Part shown: positions 1 to 10,965 of the stretch, in pieces
Position numbering within the stretch: position 1 is the first letter of the stretch
How the letters are laid out: the number at the start of each line of letters is the position of its first letter
Assembly: GCA_013396915.1 (NCBI GenBank)
Contig: VWZL01003403.1
Coordinates: forward strand, 1 to 64,000
Length of the DNA stretch: 64,000 bases
DNA from: Stercorarius parasiticus
Taxonomy: Eukaryota > Chordata > Aves > Charadriiformes > Stercorariidae
Direction of reading: 5' to 3'
Notes under the pieces: model-generated
Told to the model about the DNA's origin: nothing
What the model saw: only the letters and a program-made list of their open reading frames with translations
The model's database searches: none
Position numbers and translations under genes: made by a program

Positions 1-48
1 TTTCTTTTCAGGGTCAGTTTTGACGGCCGGCCTGAGAGCTTTCTCTGT

Positions 49-488
49 TCATAGAATCATTGAATGGTTTGGGTTGGAAGGGACTTTTAAAGGCCATCTA
101 GTTCCCACCCCCCTGCCCTGGGCAGGGACACCTCCCACCAGACCACGTTGCTCCAAGCCCCGTCCAACCTGGCCTTGAACCCCTCCAGGGATGGGGCAGC
201 CACAGCTTCTCTGGGCAACCTGGGCCAGGGGCTCACTACCCTCACACCAAAGAAGTTCTTCCTCATATCTAATCTAAATCTCCCCTCCTCCAGTTTAAAA
301 CCGTTCCCCCTCATCCCATGGCTCCCCTCCCTGATCCAGAGTCCCTCCCCAGCTTTCCTGGAGCCCCTTTAGGGACTGGCAGGGGCTGGAAGGTCTCCCC
401 AGAGCCTTCTCTTCTCCAGGCTGAACCTCCCCAACTCTCTCAGCCTGTCCTCCCAGCAGAGGGGCTCCAGCCCTCTGACCATCTGTGG
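49..488 (-). mobile_element. CR1 LINE 3' end, 5'-truncated
   Basis: The copy starts with the tail TCATAGAATCATTGAATGG and the hallmark TTTGGGTTGGAAGG, then CTGGCCTTGAACCCCTCCAG and GGGCAACCTGGGCCAGGGGC. Read in reverse this is the CR1 3' UTR preceded by the C-terminal part of ORF2. Frame breaks and stops make the ORF2 remnant non-functional. It ends abruptly near 488, a typical 5' truncation. The 30203-30672 copy is closely similar, so both probably belong to one subfamily. Confidence 0.95.
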
Positions 489-1294
489 TCAGTGTACAAG
501 TTTTTTATAGGAAACTTTAGGTAAAGTTGAACTATTTTATGATGATGGTGACAACCAGGCATTTGCAATTTGACTGGCTGGCAGTGTATGATGATCCCAG
601 GAAACTTAGCTTTCTACCACCATCAGAGTACTCGCTGGCCATAGAACTTGCTTATTTTCCATATGTAACGTCTTTTTGGTACATCGGCCTTCGCAACTTG
701 TGACATTACACAAACTGCTGTGAATACTGGGACACACAGAACAGGCATACTGTAGGGTGCAGGAAATTGAATATTGCTGAACAAAGTAATGGTTTCCCAA
801 TGAATCTATAAATTCATAAAGACAAGGCACGGGATGCAGTATGGCTTAATGTAGCTCTTCTAAAATAGGGACAAATTGAGGATAAATTAGTTCATAAAAT
901 AGTAGCACTTTGCACTGACATGGTCACAGGCTGGAAGACCTCCTCCTGTGTTATCAAATTCCATTTCCTGCCATTCAAACTCACATACATCCTTTCATGA
1001 ACTTTGCAATCACTGTCGCATAAATCGTCGGATTTTTTACACCCTCTATTCTGTTTGGGCAGCTGCTTCTGAACCCAGCTGCTCTAATGATTATAAAACA
1101 TCTAATTTCCAAACCTAAATGTAAAGGTGGCCAATTTATACCCACCTGGATTTGTGCTAACATTGTTCTTTACCTTAAACAGCTTTTTCCTCTCTTCCTG
1201 ATATTTACTATTTCTAGAAAGAGAAAAACAAAATCCTTGTTTTGCTCAGCTTGTTTGCTAGGTAACAAACCACAGACTTTTCTTGTTCAATGCT

Positions 1295-1440
1295 TCCATG
1301 TTCCCTGGCCATCCCAGTAAGACTTTTCTGCATCTGTCCTGGATGAGTGACCAGAGTTGTACACAATACCGCAGAGGGGGCTGAACTAATGTCTTCCGCG
1401 ATATCATTTCAGTTCCAATTCCCCAGTTCTGTAGAAAAGA
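1295..1440 (-). mobile_element. Decayed ancient CR1 fragment
   Basis: The run GTGACCAGAGTTGTACACAA, preceded by CTTTTCTGCATCTGTCCTGG, resembles the CR1 ORF2 segment that reads 'gaccagaactgcacacagtattcc' in antisense in reptile CR1s. It is strongly diverged and has no tail. Boundaries are approximate. Recognition is from memory of the family, not from an alignment. Confidence 0.5.
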
Positions 1441-1467
1441 ACTTGGCCCACGGATCCCAGATCTACA

Positions 1468-1481
1468 CCCCCCCCCCCCCC
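1468..1481 (+). repeat. Poly-C run (14 C)
   Basis: This is an uninterrupted run of 14 cytosines. Long C homopolymers are rare in vertebrate introns and prone to length error in sequencing. Confidence 0.95.
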
Positions 1482-2329
1482 ACAGCCATGCCTCCCTGCT
1501 GCCTCACAGCGTCACCCAGGAGTGTTGCCAGGTCCTGCCCCTTCTCACTGCTTGGAGCATCTGAAAATCTCCAACCACCAGAGAGAAGGTTATGGCACTG
1601 GTTTTACTAAATATTTCCATCCGTTTTCTCAACAGGCAAAATGACACCCGTCTAAGTGAAGTGCATTATTTAAAACAACTGTGGAGAAGAGCGTTGCTTG
1701 ATTTCACCGCGATCAAAGGCAATGGTATAAGTCCTTCTCATTCACAGACGTAATTCTTGATGTGGAATGGCTTCATTCATACTGGAAAATGAAGTGTGCT
1801 GAATCATTCATTATTCATTGTGCGGTCCACAGGCCAGGCGGTGCAGCTGGGCTCACGGCCAAGCAACCAGACTCTCCTACTCCCGACGGTCTGGTCACAC
1901 TGAAACTGCCTCTTGGGAACTGTCCTTCACCTTGTCACCCTCACATCTCTCCTGGGCCTTGCTTTGCAGATTGTTAGTGACACAAGGCTAAAACCACGCC
2001 AGCGACCACGTTAACAATTGAGGAGTGTGCACAGCCACAGGGCAGCGCTTGGACACAGGCCATAACCATGTTTCCCACACCAGCATCAGCATAGCTTTCA
2101 CATACACCTGTAATGGAGAACAAAAGAACCCAAGGAGAGAGCCCAAGCAAGTTGTTTAACTGTAGTTCACTCCATGACCCTGGACAAACCTACAGCGGAG
2201 GTGTCTGCTAGTAAACTGAAAATTGGATTCAGTCGCCTCAATACAGATACTTTGCTTTGATCTCTAGCTGCTGATCCAGAAGTGTGCAGGGCCCCTGCAG
2301 GTCCTTCAACCTGTGCTCCTTGGTCCTTT

Positions 2330-2869
2330 GCTTTTGTGAGACCTCACCTGGAGTACTGTGTCGAACTCTGGAGCCCTCAGCACAAGAAGGACATGGAACT
2401 GTTGGAGAGGGGCCAGAGCAGGCCACAAAGACCATCAGGGGGCTGGAGCCCCTCTGCTGGGAGGACAGGCTGAGAGAGTTGGGGGGGTTCAGCCTGGAGA
2501 AGAGAAGGCTCCGGGGAGACCTTCCAGCCCCTGCCAGTCCCTAAAGGGGCTCCAGGAAAGCTGGGGAGGGACTCTGGGTCAGGGAGGGGAGCCATAGGAT
2601 GAGGGGGAACAGCTTTAAAATAAAAGAAGGAAGATTTAGACTAGACACAAGGAAGAAATGTTTTACACTAAGGGTGGTGAAACCCTGGCCCAGGTTGCCC
2701 ACAGAGGTGGTGGCTGCCCCATCCCTGGAAATCTTCAAGGTCAGGTTGGACGGGGCTCTGAGCAACTTGGTTTAGCTGAAGATGTCCCTGCTCATTGCAG
2801 GGGGGTTGGACAAGATGGCCTTTAAAGGTCCCTTCCAACCCAAACTATTCTATGATTCTATGATTCTAT
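2330..2869 (+). mobile_element. CR1 LINE, ORF2 C-terminus plus 3' UTR
   Basis: In sense orientation the copy begins in the ORF2 segment encoding [20 protein letters not shown], with frameshifts, and runs through [23 protein letters not shown] sequence. After an internal deletion it reaches the ORF2 stop (TAG at 2773-2775). The short 3' UTR ends in TTCTATGATTCTATGATTC. This repeated tail is the CR1 signature. It is a broken copy with no coding potential. Confidence 0.95.
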
Positions 2870-4383
2870 CTAACAGCCCCATACAAATGTCTCAGATACC
2901 CTGAAGCACCTCAAATTGCACCAGGTGCTGTTAGGCCACCAAATTTTTACTCTAGCATCTGCTACAGAATTACCAAGCCATTGGACCCTTGCGTTCAAGT
3001 TTCAGGAACTGGTGTAGGCCATCCAGGATGGCTCAGCCAGCCCCGAGCACAGGCACTTACTGTATTTTTGCACAGAAAAAAAAAGGGGTTGGGGGTTTCG
3101 CTTTGAGTCAGCACAAACTCAACCCGAAGAGGGAATATTGCAGGAGGAGGCAGATCCAGAACAGCCACGCAGAAGGAAAGCCTGCAGGAAGGTTAGGGCT
3201 GTGACGCTAAAATAAAGACTTCACCAAAGGGGTAAAACTGGACTTTCTCCACTCCATGCACAATGTTTTAAAACCACGGTACAAATGAAACCTGCTTACC
3301 AGCATGGATGTATTTTGTGCTTCCATGCTCAGATATGGAATTATTTCATTTTTGTCTTTTCTACCGTGGGCAAATTCCAAAAGTTCAAGTTGAAATGGAA
3401 AAATACACGTTGGCATTTTATTGCAGGCTGCATTTTTATATTGAACCAGCAGCATTAATAAACATTGCAGAGCTTTCCGAGGGGAAGATTTCGCAGGCCC
3501 TCCGTGCTCTACCTCATTACCTTTTCATTTTGTTTTGTTTGCTTCTTTCTGTCAGTATAAACATGACGCATTGTCAAGCGTACAGCAGGTCGGGTGATGA
3601 CATTTTTTAATGTTCACATAACAACCTGACCTCCTGCTCACATTCACTAAAAAGAAAATAAGGAAACCCCCTGTTTTAACTTTTAAATGCTAACTAGGTT
3701 CTATATTTGATTTGTTTTTCCTTCCCAGCAACACTAATTTCAAATTGAACTGCTGACTCAATTAGCAAAATGTTGAAGTTGTTGAGACCTTGTGTAATAT
3801 TATGTCCCATTAACAAAAAGGAAGCCAGTGGTGTTTTTATGCCAGTAACTAAATCCAGCACCAGCATTTTAATGGGCTATTTTAATTAAACAAATTAAAT
3901 TAATGGTGGCTTCTGCAGCATGATGAATTACACTATTTAATATATCATTGCTACGTGCTAATCTCATTTTTAATATTATCTTCAAACATTGATCAATACA
4001 TAGACACAGAAGTCATAAACTGACTGATCTTAAGAAAAAAAAGCCCCAACAACTGGTTCAAAAGAGACATTAAAAAATGTAAATATAACTATGTTCCATC
4101 TACAACCAAGATGTCACGGAGTCTAACAATGATAAGAAAGAACCTTTTAGTATGCATTATACCAGTAGCAGAAGCATGAACTATATTGAAGGAGCAGCCA
4201 AAAAAGCAAATGGAAGTTGGGAACATGCGCATGGAGCCATGCATGTTAAATGAAAGTCGTGCTGGGCCTGAGGAACTTATAACAGTATAAACTTATAACC
4301 TGAATAAACCAGGTGTCTGCACAATCGCAAGTAGCCCTTGGCCTTTGGATTTTTGTCTTATGCTCTGACTGAGGAGCTCCTCT
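2870..4383. other. Intron stretch with AT-rich, unique-looking core
   Basis: No exon or repeat is recognised. The part at about 3600-4150 is AT-rich, with several TTAATT/AATTAA motifs and no visible repeat structure. This makes it a possible conserved non-coding block, although the sequence alone cannot show conservation. Confidence 0.4.
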
Positions 4384-4590
4384 TAGGAGGAACTTCTTTC
4401 TTGTGAGGGTGGCAGAGCCCTGGCACAGGCTGCCCAGAGAGGTGGTGGAGTCTCCGTCTCTGGAGACATTCCAACCCCGCCTGGACGCGTTCCTGTGCCC
4501 CCTGCTGTGGGTGACCCTGCTCTGGCAGGGGGTTGGATGGGATGATCTCCAGAGGTCCCTTCCAACCCAATGATTCTATGATTCTATGAT
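4384..4590 (+). mobile_element. CR1 LINE tail, distinct subfamily
   Basis: The copy begins in the AGGAACTTCTTTCTTGTGAG segment and continues GGCTGCCCAGAGAGGTGGTG and GGAGTCTCCGTCTCTGGAGA. It ends GGTCCCTTCCAACCCAATGA followed by two ATTCTATG units. The 'ACATTCCAACCCCGCCTGGA' variant differs from the 'TTCAAGGCCAGGTTGGACGG' copies elsewhere in the window, which points to another CR1 subfamily. Confidence 0.94.
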
Positions 4591-7500
4591 CACACTCAGT
4601 TTCCTTACAGCAACATTTTAGGAAAAGATCGTAACCTTCTCCAAGGAACTGCTCAGGCCATCCCCCCTCTCCTGATGCGGCCTCTCCTACGAGCAGAACT
4701 CACATTCCACCTCTCCAAAGCGGATCACAGGGTCTATGACCATTCAGGGACAAATACTGGAAAATGTGGGATGATCTTAGCTCCCAAAGAAATCATTTAC
4801 AACTGAAGTTACGGCAAAGAACAGCACCCTTACAGAGCAACGTAAACCAGGTGGGGTCTACGATGCCCTCGGTAAGTGAGGGGCAGGACCCAGATAACTT
4901 TATCATCTTTTAGAGACATCTCACTGTTTTTTTCCAGCTACCTTTAGAAGGCCAGTGTAGGATTTAGCTACCCAATGAGACCTCTAACAGCTCAAGGGAT
5001 TCAAGGCCGATGCTTAGTCAGTTTACAGGCTACGAAGCTTGTCTACTCTTAGACGAAAAGAAAAAAGAAAAAAAATTGTTTATAAGGACGACTATTAATA
5101 ATAAACAGAAATGAAAGGTCCTTAAAGATGGGAGACTAGGATGAGATTTCCGTGCAACTGGAAGAGGCTCCACACAACAGATGGGAACAGGAGAAAAACT
5201 AAGGGTAGAAGAGGAACCAAGCAGCATTTTAACATGGGGAGATAACCATAGATCCTAAGGAGCCTGGTAAAAGGTCTTCCTCTTCTTTCGGTGTAATTTT
5301 CTGTGATTTTTTTCTTCTAATAAAACCTAATTTATGTTATTTCAGAACAGCATCAGAGAACCAGACACAACAGGCTACAACTGAGTTCTAGAGAACATTA
5401 CCATGCCATTGACAGCTACTTAAAACCAACTAAGGGGATCTGAGATCTGGAATGCTGATGAAGGCTGAAGGAAAGATTAAATAGGATTAAATGGGAATAA
5501 CTGACAAAATGGAAAAGGTGCAAGGGACAGACACAGCGAGATAATACAACCGTAGCAGTTGTATTGTATATACTTTGTATACCAAGTATAGCAGGCATGC
5601 CTGAAGATGCAAAATGTTGTTCACCCAAGAGGAAACACTTGGCTTTAGCTTCCTGAAATTCCAAGCACTAAAGAAAATGGAACCAAAAAAAAGAAAAGAT
5701 TTTTCAAAGAAAAGAAGCATGGATATACAAAGGGTTTGTTCATCTACTTCAAAAAGGAGAAATCTTTAAAAAAGACTTTTCAGAGTTCTCTAAAGTTCAT
5801 CCAGCACTAAATTCACCTCACCAAGCCAGGAGCCGTCTCTCCGAAGACAGTATCATCCATGAACTCAGACCCCACACACTGGCACGTGATGCACATCCTT
5901 CATTAGACCAGGTCCGGGAAACAGGAGTGATACCAGTCTCTGACAACCTTTCCTCTCGCATTTGCCAAGTTCATATTAATTATACTAGAGAATCCAAGCT
6001 CCTGTAGGCTTAGTCTATCACATACAACCTGCTCTAAAACAAATACATCTTTCTAATGGTATAATGTGATAACGTTGATTCTGAACACAGGATGTTTCAT
6101 AGCAGCAATGTCCCACGGTAAGCAGTGGCACACGAGCCACGACGTTGCAATGTGAAGGGCAACCCTCACGGGTTTTCAGCTGAGAAAGACAACCCGTATT
6201 CTCATTCCAATACATAAAGAATGTTTTAAAAATGAAGAAGTGGGCTCTGTGTTTTATTCAATTCACTGTAGCTGAACTGAGCCAGCTCAGAATCCCAGAG
6301 TTTATACCTGGGGGGACGGAGGAGCGAAGAAGCCACAGATGATATGGCAGGATGTTAATTCAGGCCTCTTAATGAATTCAGAGCCAGAACAAATCAAAGA
6401 ACTGTGCTTAAAATAAAAAAAAGAAAACAACAAACAAGCTACAGGTGTAGATTGTGAACTGGCATTATCCTCTCTTGTTTAAAAAATGACATGGTAATTC
6501 TAATGACAAAAACTGTGTTATAAATAGACACTTAATTATAATATCTTAGGTCTGGCATCTGCATTTTCACCATCTGAAAGGCAGAAGCTAAGGACCATTG
6601 GCTGCAAAATTGGAGACCTAAACAAGACAAAAGGAAGCACGGAGTGAAGTTCAACCAAACCCACAATCTGCTGTTCTTCATACCCTCCACTTGACTATTG
6701 TCCTTCAGCCACTTCATGCTGCAGGAGACAGCAAATGCCCCTGGCCCTGGATGCCCTGGCAGCTGCCACCCATGGGAGCGACCTACTCTTGGGGCACCCT
6801 CTATGAATGCATCCAGCCCACTGGCCGATGCAAGTGGCCATCATGCACCCAAATCTGGCCACTTTGGGCTTTTTCTTCCTCCTCTCCCCACCCGGTCCGT
6901 GGGTCCACTGGCTACAGCAGCTACCATAGAAACCAAAGTGCTGCTCTGCAGCACACGGAGCAGATGTCACGCGAAGCAAGATGAATGCGATGCGGTGAGG
7001 GGGGGTGGATGCAAGAGGAGGAGGAGGAGGGAAAGCAGCATCACACGTTCAGAATTAAATGTTCCCACCAGAGGGAGTGAGTCATTTTTGAAGTATGTGC
7101 AAAGCTGCAATGTTTTTTTTCCTACGCTCTCAATGCGCATCCGCAAACACGGACGTACAAATAAATGTGCTTTCATCTCTTTCGCACAGGTGCTCGAGTC
7201 GCCCGTGCTCCACTCTCTAATGAAAGCTGTGATTTTCTCCTGATGCTAAATTAATGCCTGACCTAAAACAACAATCTGAGCCAGAACTGTGCTGTCATTT
7301 CAAAAATGCCCAGTAAAGCTTTTTCCCTTCCTCTCCTTCCAGAAGAGTGCAGAAATATGACACTGTATAAAGTCAATATATATTAGACAAGCATTTTACG
7401 GCAAAAAGTCACTCCATTTGACTAACAAGCCATAATTCAGACCTGCATTGCATTTTAACTCAAAGTAAAAAATAGTAACAACCAGTCCGGAGCGGTGTTT

Positions 7501-8004
7501 GATTTCCTCTGATCTTACAGTTCAAAATTATTATCTTTGCCTCAAGTTCTGTTGTTTTTTCTACTTTTAATTCACAAAAGGCCATTCTTAATATTATGAT
7601 CTTTTCCCAATACAAGCATTCTTTCCCCTCTTTCTTCTCTCAGTATGTCTTGTACACACCTAATTCACCGTGCCCAACGCATCTTACTGATATATTTGTT
7701 GAAATATCTTGCAATGAAATTAGGGGGAGGAAAAGTCACATTCTTTCTATTTGCAAAATGAGAATTAGATCCCATCGATTCCCGTGGTCTCTGTCCAGTG
7801 TGAAGCACTGAGCGTGACAACTGTGAAGAGCTCACTCTGGAAGGTGCTGAGGGCTCATGATTTCCACGGGTATCGATGTAATTGAAGATGCTCAGCAAGT
7901 TCAAGATGCAAAGCCATGAACGCTCGGAGCCTTCAACATCTCTGCACCCGCAAGTGGACCTGCACACGCCCAGCATCAGCCCCTGTGGATGCCAATGAAG
8001 ATTT

Positions 8005-8322
8005 CCACTCCAAGACGGAAGAAGTTGCTTATGCTGAGGGTGGTGAAACCCTGGCGCAGGTTGGCCAGAGAGGTGGTAGGTCCCCCATCCCTGGAAACAT
8101 TCCAGGTCAGGTTGGGAGGGGCTTTGAGTAACCTGGTCTAGTTGAAGATGTCCCTGCTTATGGCAGGGGATTGGACTAAATGCCCTTTCATAGAATAGAA
8201 TCATAGAATGTGTTGGGTTGGAAGGGACCTTTAAAGGCCATCTAGTCCAACCCCCCTGCAGGGGTTCCCCTGCAGGGACCTTTAAAGGTCCCTTCCCACC
8301 CAAACCACTCTACGATTCTATG
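8005..8322 (+). mobile_element. CR1 LINE tail with an inverted CR1 tail inside it
   Basis: The sense copy starts at about 8005 and runs through GCTGAGGGTGGTGAAACCCT. It is interrupted after GGGGATTGGACTAAATG, near 8185. It resumes near 8271 with GGGACCTTTAAAGGTCCC and ends ACGATTCTATG. The interruption is an antisense CR1 tail, listed separately. Confidence 0.9.
8188..8262 (-). mobile_element. Inverted CR1 tail nested in the sense CR1 copy
   Basis: The stretch begins TCATAGAATAGAATCATAGA and continues TGTTGGGTTGGAAGGGACCT and CCATCTAGTCCAACCCCCCT. This is the antisense CR1 3' end, truncated to about 75 bp. Its core at 8214-8237 pairs with the sense tail at 8279-8302, with 23 of 24 positions complementary, making a strong fold-back. 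Confidence 0.88.
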
Positions 8323-9599
8323 CTAATTTTCATATAAATGGGATGGAATATTTGCCAAGCCCTCCTTCACCTGGACCGTGTGATGAATTCACAATTACAC
8401 ACAGCAACAGCAGGAAAAAATGATGCCTAAAAAATTATGTCTACTTCTGTAGACCATATCTATTTAAATGATGGGCCATCATATATGAGAGTCCCTCCCA
8501 AAACTCACTTGGTAAATCGTGTTCATACAGGTAATGCACATCTTCCTCGTTTTTGTAGCAAAACCTAAAAAAACACAGAATCCCCTGTTGTCATAATTGA
8601 CAAACACCACTAGGATATAGGATAATTCTGCTTTATCTGCTGTATATAACAGTGCTCTGCGGTTTACACAAACGTGGACAAACAACTTTAGGAGGCTCAA
8701 ATGACAAGAAACCTGGTGGTTTGTGCTGCACACAAAGAAAAACAAGCTCCCGCATTTCATGCCATTGCAGAAGTGCTGCGAGGCCACTAGAGGGCAATGA
8801 AACAAATCAGGTTCTCCTTCAGCCCCGTTACGTCCCCTAATTTCGCACGGAAGGTTTTTCCTATAATAATGTATCATGGGATAATGGGGAAATTTATTTC
8901 CTACGATTGTCGGCGCATAAAATAGCAACCACGTATATATAATGGCACGAAGTGTTGGATGAAAAATAATCATCCAAGATATAATTAGCTGATTGAGATA
9001 AAAATAAAAAAATATTACAGAAAGGAAAACGAGGGAGATGACATTAAAAGCTCACGCTCGTGTGTGTATGTGGAGAAGGAGGAAGGCTGCTGCAATCCTT
9101 CACTGTGATTTTCTAACTCTTCCTTTTCCAGAGTTTTTCCAGGGGTATTTTAAGCTTCACAACACCACATTTTGGGCTGAAAGTTGTCATCAAATTATGT
9201 TTGACGGAGGCAATTAATTTTGCAAATTTTCTAGGAAAACCGTTCAGACATTTGTGAGTTATAACTGGGGAAAATGTCGTATTTTCTGTATTAAAAAAAA
9301 AAAAACAAACACTAAACCCGGGACACTTTCTTTAAGGAATGCAAAAACTGAGCCTTGAAGTTCGCAGCTGGGAGTCCTTCAGCTTGAAGAACTGGCTAAT
9401 AAGCCCAAAGTTGCCTAATTTTTCAACTTTTTAGAAAAATGGGGTTTTCACACACTCAGCGGATGGCTAGTGTTGAATATTGTAAAAGAGGGAACGAGCA
9501 CTGGTTTCCTGCAGCACTTCAAAAGGGACAAGTGAGACAACACACGCAACACTGCCAATTTGTACGTGGTTAAAAACAAAACAAACAAAAAAATGAAGC

Positions 9600-10240
9600 G
9601 ACATTCAAATGATATGGCATATAATTAGTGCCAATCAACATGTTTTTGTAGAAAACAGGTCACATACAAAGCCAACATCTTTCTTTGATGAGATTACAAG
9701 TTTAGCTGGCAAAGGAAACTTTGTAGACACAATACAGTTAACATTTCATGTTTGATTTAGTACCATATAACTATTTCAAATTAAAAAAAAAAAAGTGCTA
9801 GATGGCATCAATAAAGTAAATTATAATTGGATTAAGATGGACTTTCACCCGAATTGTTATGAAGCACATTGATTAAGCCTTAGAAATAATTATAAAATTA
9901 GTGCTGGTTAAAATTGGAAGATCACATGAAGGTCAGAGTTACAGCAAATGCTGAAAATGCTGGGGCACTTGCGCTGCAGAATTGAGATCACTGTAACACA
10001 GTTAAATCCCAAATTCTATTTCTAGGAAAGTCAAATCCAAAATTTTACTTCTAGGAACAAAGAATGAAGGCCACATCTACAGAAACAGTGTATAAACAGC
10101 AACGTATCCTGGGAGGTAATTTGACCTTTATTTACATCATTGATTAAGTTCATTATGAGTTATTATCCAGTTCTGGTATCCATGTTTTAAAAGAAAAAAG
10201 AAAGCTGATTTTAGAAGAAACTTCAAGGAAGTTCAAAACT
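9600..10240 (+). mobile_element. Ancient CR1 ORF2 remnant (reverse transcriptase region)
   Basis: The segment at 9616-9642 matches the segment at 46884-46910 at 25 of 27 positions. Both continue into a GATGAGATTACAAGTTT-type segment, which in CR1 ORF2 encodes reverse-transcriptase sequence. Further pieces fit the same order: GATTTAGTACCATATAA (the AFDLVPH region), ATAATTGGATTAAGATGG, ACTTCTAGGAACAAAGAATG, and TTATCCAGTTCTGGTATCCA near 10160. There are many indels and stops and no tail. The 3' boundary is approximate. Confidence 0.75.
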
Positions 10241-10342
10241 AAATTAAACAATCTTTTCGGTGAAAGTCACTGATATGAGAATATTGGTGTGTCAAGCTAT
10301 GATTTTGCTATGATATGGACTACACACATTGCCTGATGAAAA

Positions 10343-10368
10343 ATAATTATAATTCTGATTATAATTAT
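10343..10368. repeat. Perfect inverted repeat, 11-bp arms, 4-nt loop
   Basis: ATAATTATAAT at 10343-10353 and its exact reverse complement at 10358-10368 flank the loop TCTG. It is all A/T in the arms, so chance or cruciform-prone AT-rich DNA is the simplest reading. Confidence 0.9.
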
Positions 10369-10490
10369 AATAGAAGAATACCATCTATTCTTCTGAATAG
10401 ATTGCGGAACCATGGCTTTCACTGTCAAGTCTCCAGCTGTTACAAATACATACCTTCACCTAGTTTAAGCTTCTGGATATAGGTCTTCAT

Positions 10491-10965
10491 TATAGAATCA
10501 GAGAATGGTTTGGGTTGGAAGGGACCTTAAAGACCATCTCATTCCACCCCCCTGCCCTGGGTAGGGACACCTCCCACCAGACCACGTTGCTCCAAGCCCC
10601 GTCCAACCTGGCCTTGAACNNNNNNNNNNNNNNNNNNNNNNNNNNNNNNNNNNNNNNNNNNNNNNNNNNNNNNNNNNNNNNNNNNNNNNNNNNNNNNNNN
10701 NNNNNNNNNNNNNNNNNNNNNNNNNNNNNNNNNNNNNNNNNNNNNNNNNNNNNNNNNNNNNNNNNNNNNNNNNNNNNNNNNNNNNNNNNNNNNNNNNNNN
10801 NNNNNNNNNNNNNNNNNNNNNNNNNNNNNNNNNNNNNNNNNNNNNNNNNNNNNNNNNNNNNNNNNNNNNNNNNNNNNNNNNNNNNNNNNNNNNNNNNNNN
10901 NNNNNNNNNNNNNNNNNNNNNNNNNNGACCTTGCACTTGGTGTGGTTGAACTTCATGAATGCCTT
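10491..10965 (-). mobile_element. CR1 LINE interrupted by an assembly gap
   Basis: The left flank (10491-10619) is an antisense CR1 tail: ATAGAATCAGAGAATGGTTT through GGCCTTGAAC. After the Ns the sequence resumes GACCTTGCACTTGGTGTGG and TTGAACTTCATGAA, which is antisense CR1 ORF2 from a position roughly 600-700 bp further 5' in the element. Both flanks therefore belong to one copy, and the missing bases should be CR1. The 5' end, near 10965, is approximate. Confidence 0.82.
10620..10926. other. Sequence gap (307 N)
   Basis: This is a run of 307 N inside a CR1 element. Repetitive content explains why the assembly broke here. Confidence 0.99.

Noticed and set aside
6698..7243. 181-codon plus-strand open frame in a GC-richer patch
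   Set aside because: Opposite-strand frames of similar openness overlap it, it has no recognisable motif, and the Arg run comes from a GGA/GAG microsatellite-like tract. Treated as chance.
7665..8303. 212-codon minus-strand open frame
   Set aside because: A large part is antisense translation of the CR1 copy at 8005-8322, and the remainder has no recognisable motif.
8479..8973. 164-codon minus-strand open frame
   Set aside because: No domain, repeat or splice evidence. The composition (many F, Y, C and I) fits translated AT-rich intron.
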